The notes: generated by a model not told the origin, from the letters alone. A stretch of 64,000 bases of DNA from Microbacterium sulfonylureivorans (GCF_003999995.1 NZ_RJAD01000001.1:1488001-1552000), one strand, 5' to 3'. Positions 1 through 9,463 are shown, counted from the first letter of the stretch. Numbers and translations: made by a program.

Positions 1-1412
1 CGATCGTGTCGGTGGCCAACCCCGCGATCAAGGCGGCGCTCGACCCCGAGACGAACAACCTCGACAACGTGGTGTGGGTCACTTCGGCGTACCTGCTCGC
101 GTACGCCGTGCCGCTGCTCATCACCGGCCGCCTCGGCGATCGCTTCGGTCCGAAGAACATCTACCTGATCGGCCTCGCCGTCTTCACCCTGGCGTCGCTC
201 GCGTGCGGGCTGTCGCCGACACTCGGCGCGCTCATCGCGTTCCGAGCGGTGCAGGGCCTCGGCGCGGCGATGATGACCCCGCAGACGATGGCCGTCATCA
301 CCCGCACGTTTCCGCCGAACAAGCGCGGTGCGGCCATGGGCCTGTGGGGCGCGACCTCGGGCGTCGCGATGCTCGTCGGCCCGCTGGCGGGCGGCCTGCT
401 CGTCGACGGCCTCGGGTGGGAGTGGATCTTCTTCATCAACATCCCCGTGGGCATCGTCGGCTTCGTCCTCGCCTGGATCCTCGTTCCCAGACTCGAGACG
501 CACCCGCACAAGTTCGACCTGGTCGGCGTCTTCCTGAGCGCCACCGCGCTGTTCCTGATCGTGTTCGGCCTGCAGGAGGGCGAGACCTACGACTGGGGCG
601 TCATCTGGGGCCCGATCACCGTGTGGGGCCTCATCATCACCGGCGTCATCGTGCTCGGTCTGTTCATCTGGCAGCAGGCGAAGACCAAGAGCGAGGCGCT
701 CGTACCCATGGAGCTGTTCCGCGACCGCAACTTCTCGGTCGCGAACATCGGCATCGCCACGGTCGGCTTCACGGTGACGAGCATGTCGCTGCCGCTCATG
801 TTCTTCATCCAGCTCGGCCGCGGCCTGACGCCGACCGAGGCGGCCCTCCTGCTCGTGCCGATGGCCGTCGCCGCCGGAGTGCTCTCGCCGCTCGCCGGAC
901 GCTGGCTCGACCACACCGACCCGCGGGTCCTGCTCGTGCCCGGACTGCTGCTCGTCGCCGGCTCGCTCGTCCTCTACTCGTTCCTCATGAACCTCGACAC
1001 CCCGATCTGGATGTTCCTGATCCCGTCGTTCATCATGGGTGTCGGGAACGCCGGGATGTGGGGTCCGCTCGCCACCACGGCGACCCGCAACCTCGCCCCC
1101 CGGCAGGCCGGAGCCGGCGCAGGCATCTACAACACCACCCGCACCATCGGCTCGGTGCTCGGCTCCGCCGCGATCGCCGTGTTCATGCAGAACCGGCTCG
1201 AGGCGAACATCCCGGGCGCGGCCGACGCCGACGCGAGCTTCGGCGGGGGTCAGCTGCCGCCGATGATCGCCGAGGCGTTCTCGACGGCGATGGCCCAGTC
1301 GATCCTGCTGCCGGCGGCCGTCATGCTCGTCGGAGTCGTCGCGGTGCTGTTCCTGCGCAAGCCCGTGCCGACCCCGACGGCCGAATGGCGGGCGGCCGAA
1401 GACGCCGTGTGA
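1..1412 (+). CDS. DHA2-type MFS drug exporter, 5' end cut by window
   Basis: The protein is a proton-driven multidrug exporter of the EmrB/QacA (DHA2, 14-helix) type in the cytoplasmic membrane. The visible reading frame is open to base 1, and the first residues (IVSVANPAI) match the end of helix 1, so the true start lies upstream of the window. MFS motif A is visible as GRLGDRFGPKN, and motif C as GPLAGGLLVDGLGW followed by the DHA2-typical WIFFINIPVG. The C-terminus ends in a short hydrophilic tail after the last helix. The substrate cannot be deduced. The next gene starts 29 nt downstream with its own leaderless -10 box, so co-transcription is not required. Confidence 0.9.
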   Translation, partial: IVSVANPAIKAALDPETNNLDNVVWVTSAYLLAYAVPLLITGRLGDRFGPKNIYLIGLAVFTLASLACGLSPTLGALIAFRAVQGLGAAMMTPQTMAVITRTFPPNKRGAAMGLWGATSGVAMLVGPLAGGLLVDGLGWEWIFFINIPVGIVGFVLAWILVPRLETHPHKFDLVGVFLSATALFLIVFGLQEGETYDWGVIWGPITVWGLIITGVIVLGLFIWQQAKTKSEALVPMELFRDRNFSVANIGIATVGFTVTSMSLPLMFFIQLGRGLTPTEAALLLVPMAVAAGVLSPLAGRWLDHTDPRVLLVPGLLLVAGSLVLYSFLMNLDTPIWMFLIPSFIMGVGNAGMWGPLATTATRNLAPRQAGAGAGIYNTTRTIGSVLGSAAIAVFMQNRLEANIPGAADADASFGGGQLPPMIAEAFSTAMAQSILLPAAVMLVGVVAVLFLRKPVPTPTAEWRAAEDAV

Positions 1413-1441
1413 CTCGCGCGGTCCGGTCCTAGACTGACCGC

Positions 1442-1804
1442 GTGACGCGCCCACGGTTCCCCCGATCGGTCTACGAGATCGGCACCGACCCCGACCCGCG
1501 CTTCAGCCTCGCGAACGAGCGGACGTTTCTCGCCTGGACCCGCACGGCGCTTGCGCTCCTCGCGGGCGGGGTCGTCCTGGAAGGGTTCGAGCTCGGGCTC
1601 AACGAGGCGCTGCGGCTCGCGGCATCCATCACCCTCATCGTCGCCGGGATCGTGATCCCGATGCTCTCGTGGTTCGAGTGGATGGCGGCCGAGCGCGCGC
1701 TGCGCCTGGCGCGGCCACTGCCGGGTGCGCGCACGAGCGCCGTTCTCGCCGTCGTGGTGATCGTGGTCGGGGTGCTCGTGCTGCTGGGCGTGCTCGTGCC
1801 ATGA
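1442..1804 (+). CDS. DUF202 (YidH-like) membrane protein, first of pair
   Basis: A 120-residue inner-membrane protein of the DUF202 family, which has three predicted helices and no established biochemical role. The family signature is visible near the N-terminus (RFSLANERTFLAWTRTALAL), followed by hydrophobic segments. The GTG start is chosen because TAGACT sits exactly 6 nt upstream (1430-1435), the leaderless pattern repeated across this window, and no Shine-Dalgarno sequence is present. Its stop overlaps the start of the next DUF202 gene by four bases, so the two are translationally coupled and probably form a complex. Confidence 0.85.
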   Translation: MTRPRFPRSVYEIGTDPDPRFSLANERTFLAWTRTALALLAGGVVLEGFELGLNEALRLAASITLIVAGIVIPMLSWFEWMAAERALRLARPLPGARTSAVLAVVVIVVGVLVLLGVLVP

Positions 1805-2145
1805 GCGCAGCGGAGTCGCTCTTCGACCCGGGAATCCAGCCCGAGCGCACCGAGCTCGCATGGCGACGCACGGCGCTCGCGATCGGCGTGGGGTCGCTGC
1901 TGACCATCCGGGTGCTCCCTGAGGTGATGGGATCGGCGCTGTGGATCCTGCCGGGCCTGCTCGGCACCGCCTTCGCCGTCTGGCTCTGGGTGCGCGCGCA
2001 CGCGCGCTACCTGCGCTTCGCGCGGGTGCTCACCGGCCGCATCGAAGAGGCGGCACCCGATGCGCATCTCCTGTTCGTGGTCGCCGCATTCGTGTGGCTG
2101 GTGGGCGTGCTCGCGCTCGTCCTCGTCTTCGCGGCCTCGACCTGA
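1801..2145 (+). CDS. DUF202 membrane protein, second of pair
   Basis: A 114-residue DUF202 family protein coupled to the preceding paralogue through an ATGA overlap. The family motif here is PERTELAWRRTALAIG near residues 12-27, followed by further hydrophobic segments. Paired DUF202 genes are common in actinobacteria, which fits a heteromeric membrane assembly, but the function is unknown. The gene is convergent with purD. Confidence 0.83.
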   Translation: MSAAESLFDPGIQPERTELAWRRTALAIGVGSLLTIRVLPEVMGSALWILPGLLGTAFAVWLWVRAHARYLRFARVLTGRIEEAAPDAHLLFVVAAFVWLVGVLALVLVFAAST

Positions 2146-2159
2146 CGGCTTCGACCTGA

Positions 2160-2184
2160 CGGCCGCTGTGCGGGAGTGCGGCCG
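2160..2184. terminator. Hairpin between DUF202 pair and purD
   Basis: A 7-bp perfect GC stem (CGGCCGC with GCGGCCG, 11-nt loop) lies between convergent genes. There is no T-run, so this is a possible rather than certain terminator. Confidence 0.4.
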
Positions 2185-2194
2185 CGAGTCGGGC

Positions 2195-3466
2195 TCAGTC
2201 CTCGACGACGCGTGCGGCGATGTCGGTCCGATGCTGCCCGCCGTCGAGGCCGATCTGGGCGACGGCCCGGTACACCCGGCCGCGCGCCTCGGCGAACGTC
2301 GTGCCGAGCGCGACCACGCTGAGCACGCGGCCGCCGGTCGCGACGAGGCCTGCGTCGGACTCGGCGGTGGCCGCATGCGCGACGTGCACGCCGTCGACGG
2401 CGGCTGCGGCATCCAGTCCCGTGAGCGGCCGACCCGTGACCGGAGCCTGCGGGTACCCTTCGCTCGCGAGCACGACCGTCACCGCGACGGCGTCGGCGAA
2501 CGCCGGCCGAGGGTGGCTCTCGAGATTGCCGGATGCCGCGGCCAGCAGCAGCTCCGACAGCGGGTCGACCAGCCGGGGGAGCACGACCTGGGTCTCGGGG
2601 TCGCCGAACCGCGCGTTGAACTCGATCACCTTGACGCCGGACTCGGTGAGGATGAGGCCCGCGTAGAGGAGCCCGATGAACGGGGTGCCCTCGGCATCGA
2701 GCCGGCGGATCACCGGCTCGGCGACCTCGCGCGTGACGAGGTCGACGAACTCGTCCTCGCCGCCGAACCGCTCGCTCAGCCACGGCAGCGGCGAGTAGGC
2801 GCCCATGCCGCCGGTGTTGGGGCCGGCGTCGGCGTCGAGCAGGCGCTTGTAGTCCTGTGCGGGGCTCAGGGGAAGGACGTGGTCGCCGTCGCTCAGGAAG
2901 AACAGCGATACCTCGGGGCCGTCGAGGAACTCCTCGACGAGGACGGGGCCCGAGGGGAGATACGTCTCGGCGTGCGTGATCGCCTCGTCGCGGTCGCCCG
3001 TCACGATGACGCCCTTGCCGGCGGCGAGCCCGTCGGCCTTGACCACGTACGGGGCACCGAGCTCGTCGAGGGCGGCTTCGAGCTCGACGCGGGTGGAAGC
3101 GCGCAGCGCGCGTCCGGTCGGGACACCCGCGACATCCATGATCCGCTTCGCGAACGCCTTCGAGCCCTCGAGCTGCGCGGCGGCCCGGCCGGGACCGAAC
3201 ACGGGGATGCCGCGCTCGCGAAGGGCGTCCGCGACGCCGGCGACCAGCGGCGCCTCGGGCCCGATGACGACGAGGTCGACCGCGTTCCCGTTCGCGAACA
3301 CCGTGACCGCGGCGGGATCGTTCGCGTCGAGGTCGACGACGGTCGCGTCCTGCGCGATGCCGGCGTTGCCCGGCGCGGCGAAGATCTCGTGCGCGGCCTC
3401 CTCGGAGCGGAGCGCGAGGATGATGGCGTGCTCGCGCGCGCCCGAGCCGAGAACCAGGATCTTCAC
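2195..3466 (-). CDS. purD: Phosphoribosylamine-glycine ligase (GAR synthetase)
   Basis: PurD ligates glycine to 5-phosphoribosylamine with ATP, the second step of de novo purine synthesis, in the cytosol. The 423-residue length is normal. Family landmarks run in order: GSGAREHA at the N-terminus, IGPEAPLVAG, LEGSKAFAK, the ATP-grasp loop KADGLAAGKGV, the GPNTGGMGAYSP motif, and the metal-binding EFNARFGDPETQ. The start is GTG at 3466 with TAGGCT 6 nt upstream (3478-3473) and no ribosome site, so a leaderless mRNA is likely. purM and purF lie nearby on the opposite strand with four small genes' worth of spacing, so these are separate transcription units. Confidence 0.97.
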   Translation of the reverse strand: MKILVLGSGAREHAIILALRSEEAAHEIFAAPGNAGIAQDATVVDLDANDPAAVTVFANGNAVDLVVIGPEAPLVAGVADALRERGIPVFGPGRAAAQLEGSKAFAKRIMDVAGVPTGRALRASTRVELEAALDELGAPYVVKADGLAAGKGVIVTGDRDEAITHAETYLPSGPVLVEEFLDGPEVSLFFLSDGDHVLPLSPAQDYKRLLDADAGPNTGGMGAYSPLPWLSERFGGEDEFVDLVTREVAEPVIRRLDAEGTPFIGLLYAGLILTESGVKVIEFNARFGDPETQVVLPRLVDPLSELLLAAASGNLESHPRPAFADAVAVTVVLASEGYPQAPVTGRPLTGLDAAAAVDGVHVAHAATAESDAGLVATGGRVLSVVALGTTFAEARGRVYRAVAQIGLDGGQHRTDIAARVVED

Positions 3467-3649
3467 CCGTCCAGCCTACCGAGGGGTGTGCGCCGCGTTT
3501 CGGCGGCGCCCGTGCCCCGAGTGCCGGCCGAGCGGTGGGCAGAACTCCGCCATAATCGACCGGGACCGCCTTCCGGGCGCGCGATCACGCGTATCCGTTC
3601 GCGCGGCGTGGCCGGATCGAAGGAGTTCTGCACGGCGTAGCGTTGACGC

Positions 3650-4015
3650 ATGCCGCGCAGGATCACGACTGAGGAAGGGCGATCAGCCCTCGAAGGAGTG
3701 CGCGCGGCGGGCGAGGCATCCCTCCCCTCCCGCACCGACCTTGCGACCGCCGTCCGCTACCTCCTCCAGCTCCTCGCGGAGAAGGCGCCGGGCAACTCGG
3801 TCGAGGTGCGCGTGCCGCCCTTCGGCGCCGTACAGGTGGTCGAGGGCCCGCGGCACACCCGCGGAACGCCGCCGAACGTCGTCGAGACCGACGCCGCCAC
3901 GTGGATCGCGCTCGCCACCGGCCAGGAGGCATGGGCGGATGCCGCGGCCCAGGGCCGCATCGCGGCGTCGGGCACACGGGCCGACATCTCCGACCTGCTG
4001 CCGCTGCGTCCCTGA
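3650..4015 (+). CDS. SCP2-like (sterol carrier family) protein
   Basis: A 121-residue cytosolic protein resembling the bacterial sterol-carrier-type family found beside purine genes in actinobacteria. A basic N-terminal helix is followed by the conserved stretch VEVRVPPFGAVQVVEGP and the ETDAATWIALATG segment typical of SCP2-like folds. The ligand is unknown. The ATG at 3650 is preceded by TAGCGT at exactly 6 nt, giving a leaderless start. It diverges from purD across a 183-bp intergenic region with leaderless promoters on both sides. Confidence 0.75.
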   Translation: MPRRITTEEGRSALEGVRAAGEASLPSRTDLATAVRYLLQLLAEKAPGNSVEVRVPPFGAVQVVEGPRHTRGTPPNVVETDAATWIALATGQEAWADAAAQGRIAASGTRADISDLLPLRP

Positions 4016-4067
4016 CCGCGAGTCGGAGTCGTGCCCGCGCCCGCGTGCGGGGTGGGAGAATGGAGAC

Positions 4068-4400
4068 ATGCCCGAGCACGTCGACGACCACATCGAGACC
4101 GTGCGCGTCCGCCGCGCGCCGAAGATCTCGGTCTTCATGATCGTCGGCGCCGCGCTCGGGGTGGTCGTCGCGATGATCCTCACGTTCGCGTTCGACGGTT
4201 CCGCGGACAAGAGCCCCAACACCGGTCTCGTCTATTCGCAGGGGCAGGTCTTCGGATTCCTGCTGCTCGTCTGCATCCCCGCCGGGCTCGCACTCGCGGC
4301 CGTCGTGGCGCTCGCGTTCGATCGACGCTCCCGCCGGCACACGCGCGAGGTGACCGTCGACCACGAGTCCGTGCAGATCGACGAGGACGAACTCCCGTAG
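4068..4400 (+). CDS. Small two-helix membrane protein, conserved actinobacterial
   Basis: A 110-residue protein with a charged N-terminus, two predicted membrane helices (about residues 20-42 and 62-84) and an acidic C-terminus ending in DEDELP. I recognise no functional domain; similar small proteins sit in the pur region of related actinobacteria. The ATG at 4068 has GAGAAT 6 nt upstream, again the leaderless arrangement. It converges with the next minus-strand gene with only 7 bp between the stops. Confidence 0.7.
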   Translation: MPEHVDDHIETVRVRRAPKISVFMIVGAALGVVVAMILTFAFDGSADKSPNTGLVYSQGQVFGFLLLVCIPAGLALAAVVALAFDRRSRRHTREVTVDHESVQIDEDELP

Positions 4401-4407
4401 CTCCGCC

Positions 4408-5019
4408 CTAGGCGAGCTCGGCGATGATCGGGTGGATCGCCGCGTCGAACGCCGCGACATCCCCCCGCAGGCCGTCGGTCACCGCGATCGTGAGCGAACC
4501 GATCCACCAGACGCCGCGCTGGTTCAGCGGTAGCACCTGGACGTTGAGCTCGAACGAGTGCGCCCTCCGGCCCACCTGGCGCTCGTGCTCGGCGATCGCG
4601 CTCGCGTACGCGCGGTAGGCGGTGCCGGTGCCGGGGCTGGCGTCGCGGCGGTAGCGCGCATGCGCCGACTGCGTGAAGGCGAGCGCCTCGGCTCCGTGCG
4701 GGGCGAGCGCGGCCCGCAGCTCGTCCGCCCCCTCGGACGGCAGCGCCAGCAGGGTGTCGTACCCGTCGACCAGGTCGAGCGGGACCGGCGACGGATGGGC
4801 CTGCGGTTCGACGGTCATGGCCCAGTACTCGCGCCACTGCCGCTCCAGGAGCGCCTGGGCGTCTTCGGTCCGGTCGTTCGTGCGGGGAGGGATGCCTCGC
4901 AGGTACGGCAGTTCGTCGGGGGAGCGGATGCCCAGCACCTGTCGCACGTAGAGGGCAAGCAGAACGGGCTGACCTGCGTCTTCGCGGATCAGCCACTCCG
5001 GAGCACCGGCGCTGCCCAT
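4408..5019 (-). CDS. Conserved hypothetical protein
   Basis: A soluble protein of about 203 residues without a domain I recognise. It is mixed alpha/beta with a tryptophan-rich middle (QWREYWAM) and a hydrophobic C-terminal strand-helix region (GVWWIGSLTIAV). The start is set at ATG 5019, not the longer upstream frame, because TACAAT stands exactly 6 nt before it (5031-5026), the best -10 match in the neighbourhood. It is divergent from purM, and their two leaderless start codons are only 96 bp apart, so the promoters overlap and expression could be linked. Confidence 0.6.
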   Translation of the reverse strand: MGSAGAPEWLIREDAGQPVLLALYVRQVLGIRSPDELPYLRGIPPRTNDRTEDAQALLERQWREYWAMTVEPQAHPSPVPLDLVDGYDTLLALPSEGADELRAALAPHGAEALAFTQSAHARYRRDASPGTGTAYRAYASAIAEHERQVGRRAHSFELNVQVLPLNQRGVWWIGSLTIAVTDGLRGDVAAFDAAIHPIIAELA

Positions 5020-5114
5020 GCCGACATTGTAGAACCGGGGACCCCCACCGGGCCGGACGTGCGCACGCGGATCACGCGGCATCCGCGGCGGCGTGCCGCC
5101 GGTAGGCTGGAGTC

Positions 5115-6275
5115 GTGGCCTCCTCTTCGCCCGATGCCCCCTCCTCCGTCAACCCGCCGGTGAACCCCTACACCGCCGCCGGGGTCGACACCGCCGCCGG
5201 CGACCTCGCCGTCGAGCTGATGAAGTCGGCCGTCCGCCGCACGCACGGGCCCGAGGTCCTGGGCGGCGTCGGCGGCTTCGCCGGACTCTTCGACGCCAGC
5301 GCGCTCCGCGCCTATGCCAAGCCTCTGCTCGCGACGAGCACCGACGGCGTCGGCACCAAGGTCGCGATCGCGCAGGCGATCGACAAGCACGACACGATCG
5401 GGCTCGACCTGGTCGGCATGGTCGTCGACGACATCGTCGTGGTCGGCGCGAAGCCGCTCTTCATGACCGACTACATCGCGTGCGGCAAGGTCTTCCCCGA
5501 GCGGATCGCCGACATCGTCCGCGGCATCGCCGCCGGATGCCACGAGACCGGCACCGCACTCGTCGGCGGCGAGACCGCCGAGCATCCGGGACTCCTCGGA
5601 GTCAACGACTACGACGTGGCCGGCGCGGCGACCGGCGTCATCGAGGCCGATCGCGTCCTCGGCGCCGACCGTGTGCGCGACGGCGACGTCGTGCTTGCGC
5701 TCGCGTCGAGCGGACTCCACTCCAACGGCTACTCGCTCGTGCGTCACATCGTCGCCGGGGCGGGCATCCAGTACGGCGACCGCGCTCCCGACCTCGGCGC
5801 GCACGGCACCACGTGGGGCGAGGCCCTGCTCGAGCCGACGCGTCTGTACACCCAGCCGCTGCTGCGCCTCATCGCCGAGACGGGCGACGCCGTCCACGCC
5901 CTCAGCCACGTCACCGGCGGCGGCATCGCCGCCAACCTCGCGCGCGTCCTCCCGCAGGACGTGTGGGTCGAGGTCGACCGTTCCACGTGGTCTCCGCCGC
6001 CGGTCTTCCGCGTTCTCGCCGACCTCGGCGACCTCGACCTCGTGGCGACCGAAGGCACCTGGAACCTCGGCATCGGATTCCTGGCGGTCGTGGCGGCCGA
6101 GAAGGCGGATGCCGCGGCATCCGCTCTCTCCCGCGAAGGCATCGCGACCTGGCAGGTCGGCGTGGTCCGCGGCGGATCGCGCCCCGCCGGCGAGTTCGAG
6201 CAGGGCGCGAAGGGCGTCGACGGCGGCGCAGTGCGTCTCGTCGGCGCATACGCCGAGAACAACGGAGCGAAGTAA
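5115..6275 (+). CDS. purM: Phosphoribosylformylglycinamidine cyclo-ligase (AIR synthetase)
   Basis: PurM closes the imidazole ring of AIR from FGAM with ATP in de novo purine synthesis. At 386 residues it is slightly long because of a proline/serine-rich N-terminal extension. Conserved segments are TSTDGVGTKV, MVVDDIVVVGAKP, GGETAEHPG, SSGLHSNGYSLV and HVTGGGIAANLAR. GTG 5115 is preceded by TAGGCT with a 6-nt gap (5103-5108), a leaderless start. purF follows after 6 nt, so the pair form an operon. A perfect 20-bp palindrome built on GGATGCC/GGCATCC lies in the coding sequence at 6105-6124. Confidence 0.97.
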   Translation: MASSSPDAPSSVNPPVNPYTAAGVDTAAGDLAVELMKSAVRRTHGPEVLGGVGGFAGLFDASALRAYAKPLLATSTDGVGTKVAIAQAIDKHDTIGLDLVGMVVDDIVVVGAKPLFMTDYIACGKVFPERIADIVRGIAAGCHETGTALVGGETAEHPGLLGVNDYDVAGAATGVIEADRVLGADRVRDGDVVLALASSGLHSNGYSLVRHIVAGAGIQYGDRAPDLGAHGTTWGEALLEPTRLYTQPLLRLIAETGDAVHALSHVTGGGIAANLARVLPQDVWVEVDRSTWSPPPVFRVLADLGDLDLVATEGTWNLGIGFLAVVAAEKADAAASALSREGIATWQVGVVRGGSRPAGEFEQGAKGVDGGAVRLVGAYAENNGAK

Positions 6276-6281
6276 CACCCC

Positions 6282-7742
6282 ATGTGCGGAATCGTCGGGA
6301 TGGTCGGTCGGGGCAACGTCAACCAGGAGATCTACGATTCGCTGCTCCTCCTGCAGCATCGCGGGCAGGACTCGACGGGCATCGCGACCGCGGAGACCAG
6401 CGGCGTCTTCCACGTGCACAAGGAGCGCGGGCAGGTGCGCGAGGCGTTCCGCACGCGCGACATGCGGGCGCTCCTCGGAAACCTCGGTCTCGGCCACGTG
6501 CGGTACGCCACCAAGGGCACGGCGTCGAACGAGGAGGAGGCGCAGCCGTTCTACGTGAATGCGCCGTACGGCATCGTCCTCGTGCACAACGGCAACCTCA
6601 CCAACACGCGAGAGCTCACCGAGGAGCTCTTCCACAAGGATCGCCGTCACCTCAACACGTCGTCCGACACCGAGCTGCTCGTCAACGTGCTGGCCAACGA
6701 GCTGCAGGGGTCGATCTCGGGCGTCGAGCTCGAGCCCGAGCAGATCTTCCAGGCCGTGAGCCGCGTGCACGAGCGCGTCGAGGGCTCGTACGCCGCCATC
6801 GCGCTGATCGCCGGCTACGGTCTTCTCGCGTTCCGTGACCCGTTCGGCATCCGTCCGCTCATCCTCGGCACGCGCAAGAACGAGGACGGCAGCTACGAGT
6901 GGGTCGTCACCAGCGAGTCGCTCGTGCTCGAGAACGGCGAGTTCGAGGTCGTCCGCGACGTCGACCCGGGCGAGGCCGTCTTCATCGACCTCGACGGGCA
7001 CCTCCACACCCACCAGTGCGCGGTCGACCCGAAGCTCGTGCCGTGCTCGTTCGAGTACGTGTATCTCGCGCGTCCCGACTCGATCATGAACGGCATCTCG
7101 GTGTACGAGGCGCGCCTGCGCCTGGGCGAGCGCCTCGCCGACACCATCGCGAAGTACACCCCGATGGGTTCGATCGACGTCGTCATGCCGATCCCCGACT
7201 CCTCGCGGCCCGCCGCGATGCAGGTCGCCCGCAAGCTCGGCATCGAGTACCGCGAGGGCTTCTACAAGAACCGCTACGTCGGCCGGACGTTCATCATGCC
7301 GGGCCATGCGGTGCGCAAGAAGAGCGTGCGGCAGAAGCTCAACGCCATGTCGAGCGAGTTCAAGGGCAAGAACGTGCTCCTCATCGACGACTCGATCGTG
7401 CGCGGCACGACGTCGAAGGAGATCATCCAGATGGCGCGGGATGCCGGGGCCAAGAGCGTGACGTTCGCGTCGGCCGCGCCGCCCGTGCGGTACCCGCACG
7501 TCTACGGCATCAACATGCCGTCGCGCCACGAGCTCGTCGCCCACGGCCGGACGATCCCCGAGATCGCGCAGGAGCTGGGCGCCGACTACATGGTCTACCA
7601 GGAGGTCGAAGACCTGAAGGCGGCCATCCTCGAGGGCTCCGACGTCGACGACCTCGACATGAGCTGCTTCGACGGCCGCTACGTCACCGGCACCGTCACC
7701 GACGAGTACCTCGCGTGGGTCGAGGGATCGCAGGAGTCCTGA
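6282..7742 (+). CDS. purF: Amidophosphoribosyltransferase
   Basis: PurF transfers the glutamine amide to PRPP, the committing step of purine synthesis. The 486-residue protein begins MCGIVGMVG, so Cys2 becomes the N-terminal nucleophile after methionine removal. Unlike the Bacillus type, there is no long propeptide. The glutaminase half shows GLGHVRYATKG and the phosphoribosyltransferase half has the PRPP loop VLLIDDSIVRGTTS. It lies 6 nt after purM with only weak ribosome-site sequence (GGAG within the purM end), which suggests coupled translation. Confidence 0.97.
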   Translation: MCGIVGMVGRGNVNQEIYDSLLLLQHRGQDSTGIATAETSGVFHVHKERGQVREAFRTRDMRALLGNLGLGHVRYATKGTASNEEEAQPFYVNAPYGIVLVHNGNLTNTRELTEELFHKDRRHLNTSSDTELLVNVLANELQGSISGVELEPEQIFQAVSRVHERVEGSYAAIALIAGYGLLAFRDPFGIRPLILGTRKNEDGSYEWVVTSESLVLENGEFEVVRDVDPGEAVFIDLDGHLHTHQCAVDPKLVPCSFEYVYLARPDSIMNGISVYEARLRLGERLADTIAKYTPMGSIDVVMPIPDSSRPAAMQVARKLGIEYREGFYKNRYVGRTFIMPGHAVRKKSVRQKLNAMSSEFKGKNVLLIDDSIVRGTTSKEIIQMARDAGAKSVTFASAAPPVRYPHVYGINMPSRHELVAHGRTIPEIAQELGADYMVYQEVEDLKAAILEGSDVDDLDMSCFDGRYVTGTVTDEYLAWVEGSQES

Positions 7743-7776
7743 CCCCCGCCTGCCGGCACGCACCTAGGCTTGACCG

Positions 7777-9006
7777 GTGAGCACACCTCCCTCCCGCCCG
7801 CTGTGGCAGGGGAGGACTCTCGCCGTCATCGGCATCGTCCTCTTCGCCTTCTCGCTGCGGACGGCGGTCGCCTCCCTCTCGCCCGTCCTCGGCTTCATAG
7901 AAGCGGGATTCACCGTCCCCTCGGCGGTCATCGGACTCATCGGAACCGCCCCGCCGGCCTGCTACGCCGTGTTCGGCATCCTGACGCCGCAGCTCGAGCG
8001 GCGGTTCGGGCTCGAGCGGCTCGCGCTCGCAGCCATGGCAGTGGCGGTCGTGGGTATGACCTGGCGCGGACTGGCATCCGACGCGACCACGCTCCTGCTG
8101 TCGACTGCCGTGATCTTCGCGGCGGTCGGCGTCGGCAACATCCTCCTCCCGCCGCTCGTGAAGAAGTACTTCCCGGACCGCATCGGCCTGATGACGACGA
8201 TCTACTCCACGACCCTCGCGGTCGCGACCTTCCTGCCGCCGCTGGTCGCGGTTCCGGTCGCGGATGCCGCGGGCTGGCGCGTCTCACTGGGGCTGTGGGC
8301 GGTGTTCGCGCTCGTCGCGATGATCCCCTGGGTCGTGATCCTGGTGCGTCGGCGCTCGGATGATCCCGACGCCGATATCGAGGCGGCGAGTCCGCGTGCG
8401 TTCGGCCGCCTGTGGAGGCTGCCGCTCTCGTGGGCGCTCGTGGTCGGGTTCACCGCCGCGGGCGTGCTGGCCTACACGTCGTTCGCGTGGATGCCCGCGA
8501 TCCTGGTCGACATCGCCGGGGTGACCCCGGCCGCGGCGGGCGCGCTGCTGTCGCTCTTCGCGGCGATGGGCCTGCCGTCCTCGCTCCTGGTGCCGGTGCT
8601 GGTGGTGCGCTACAACGCCACCCGCGCGCTCTTCGGCGTCGCCGTCGTCGCAGGACTCCTGGGGATCGCCGGTCTGCTCTTCGCCCCGCAGGCGGTGCCC
8701 TGGCTGTGGATCGTGCTGCTCGGCACGGCGTCGCTCATGTTCCCCTTGACGCTGGTGCTGCTCGGCCTCCGGACGCGCTCGCATGAGACGGCCGTCGCGC
8801 TGAGCGCCTTCGTGCAGAGCATCGGGTACGCGATCGTCGCCCTCTTCCCCTTCGGCATCGGGCTGATCCACGGCTGGACCGACTCGTGGACGCTGCCGCT
8901 CATCCTCGTCGGGGTGGTGATCGCTGCGGCGAGCCCCGCCGGGATCGTGGCGGCTCGCCCGCACACGGTCGAGGACGACTGGGAGCGTCGCCACGGGGCG
9001 TGGTGA
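7777..9006 (+). CDS. CynX/NimT-family MFS transporter
   Basis: A 409-residue cytoplasmic-membrane permease with about twelve hydrophobic segments. The first helix, LAVIGIVLFAFSLRTAVASL, carries the R-T-A-V-A pattern of the cyanate/nitroimidazole (CynX/NimT) group of MFS carriers. The substrate is unknown and no cyanase gene is nearby. GTG 7777 has TAGGCT exactly 6 nt upstream (7765-7770), so it probably has its own leaderless promoter despite lying only 34 nt after purF. Confidence 0.85.
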   Translation: MSTPPSRPLWQGRTLAVIGIVLFAFSLRTAVASLSPVLGFIEAGFTVPSAVIGLIGTAPPACYAVFGILTPQLERRFGLERLALAAMAVAVVGMTWRGLASDATTLLLSTAVIFAAVGVGNILLPPLVKKYFPDRIGLMTTIYSTTLAVATFLPPLVAVPVADAAGWRVSLGLWAVFALVAMIPWVVILVRRRSDDPDADIEAASPRAFGRLWRLPLSWALVVGFTAAGVLAYTSFAWMPAILVDIAGVTPAAAGALLSLFAAMGLPSSLLVPVLVVRYNATRALFGVAVVAGLLGIAGLLFAPQAVPWLWIVLLGTASLMFPLTLVLLGLRTRSHETAVALSAFVQSIGYAIVALFPFGIGLIHGWTDSWTLPLILVGVVIAAASPAGIVAARPHTVEDDWERRHGAW

Positions 9007-9095
9007 GGCATCCACTCGACTGAGTCGGGTCCCCGGCGTGCGCCGGGCACGCGGAGCCGCGGCCGAAGCCACGACGTCAGGGCATGCGCAGAGGT

Positions 9096-9293
9096 CTACG
9101 CCTGAGACGACGAGACGGTCGAGGGCTCGTCCTCGTCCTCGTCGGTGTACTGGTCCGCCCACTTGTCGACGTACGCGTCATCCGACGGATGCCCGAGCTC
9201 GCGCTCGAGTGCACCGTAGTTGACGCTGTGCACGTCGTACTTGAGTTCGCGGGCGATCTTGGTGTGCTTCGCCTTCTGACGGCCACGCCCCAT
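9096..9293 (-). CDS. DUF3073 small protein
   Basis: A 65-residue protein of the actinobacterial DUF3073 family, recognised by its invariant start MGRGRQKAKHTKIARELKY and its very acidic tail (DQYTDEDEDEP). The function is unknown. The start at 9293 is set by that family N-terminus, with GAGGGG about 7 nt upstream serving as ribosome site. It is convergent with the MFS gene; 9007-9095 holds only a weak GC hairpin. Confidence 0.85.
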   Translation of the reverse strand: MGRGRQKAKHTKIARELKYDVHSVNYGALERELGHPSDDAYVDKWADQYTDEDEDEPSTVSSSQA

Positions 9294-9463
9294 GCGAGAC
9301 CCCCTCATATGTGAGTCGCGGACTTCGGAGAGCCCGCCGCAACGACGCCGGCTCGAGGCCGGTAAGAGTAGCATTCAGGATAACACGGAGCCTCCGTGCC
9401 CCGGCGGCTCCTCCATGGTTGTGGGATCTGATGCGGCATCGGGCGCAAGAGGAGCGAAGACGT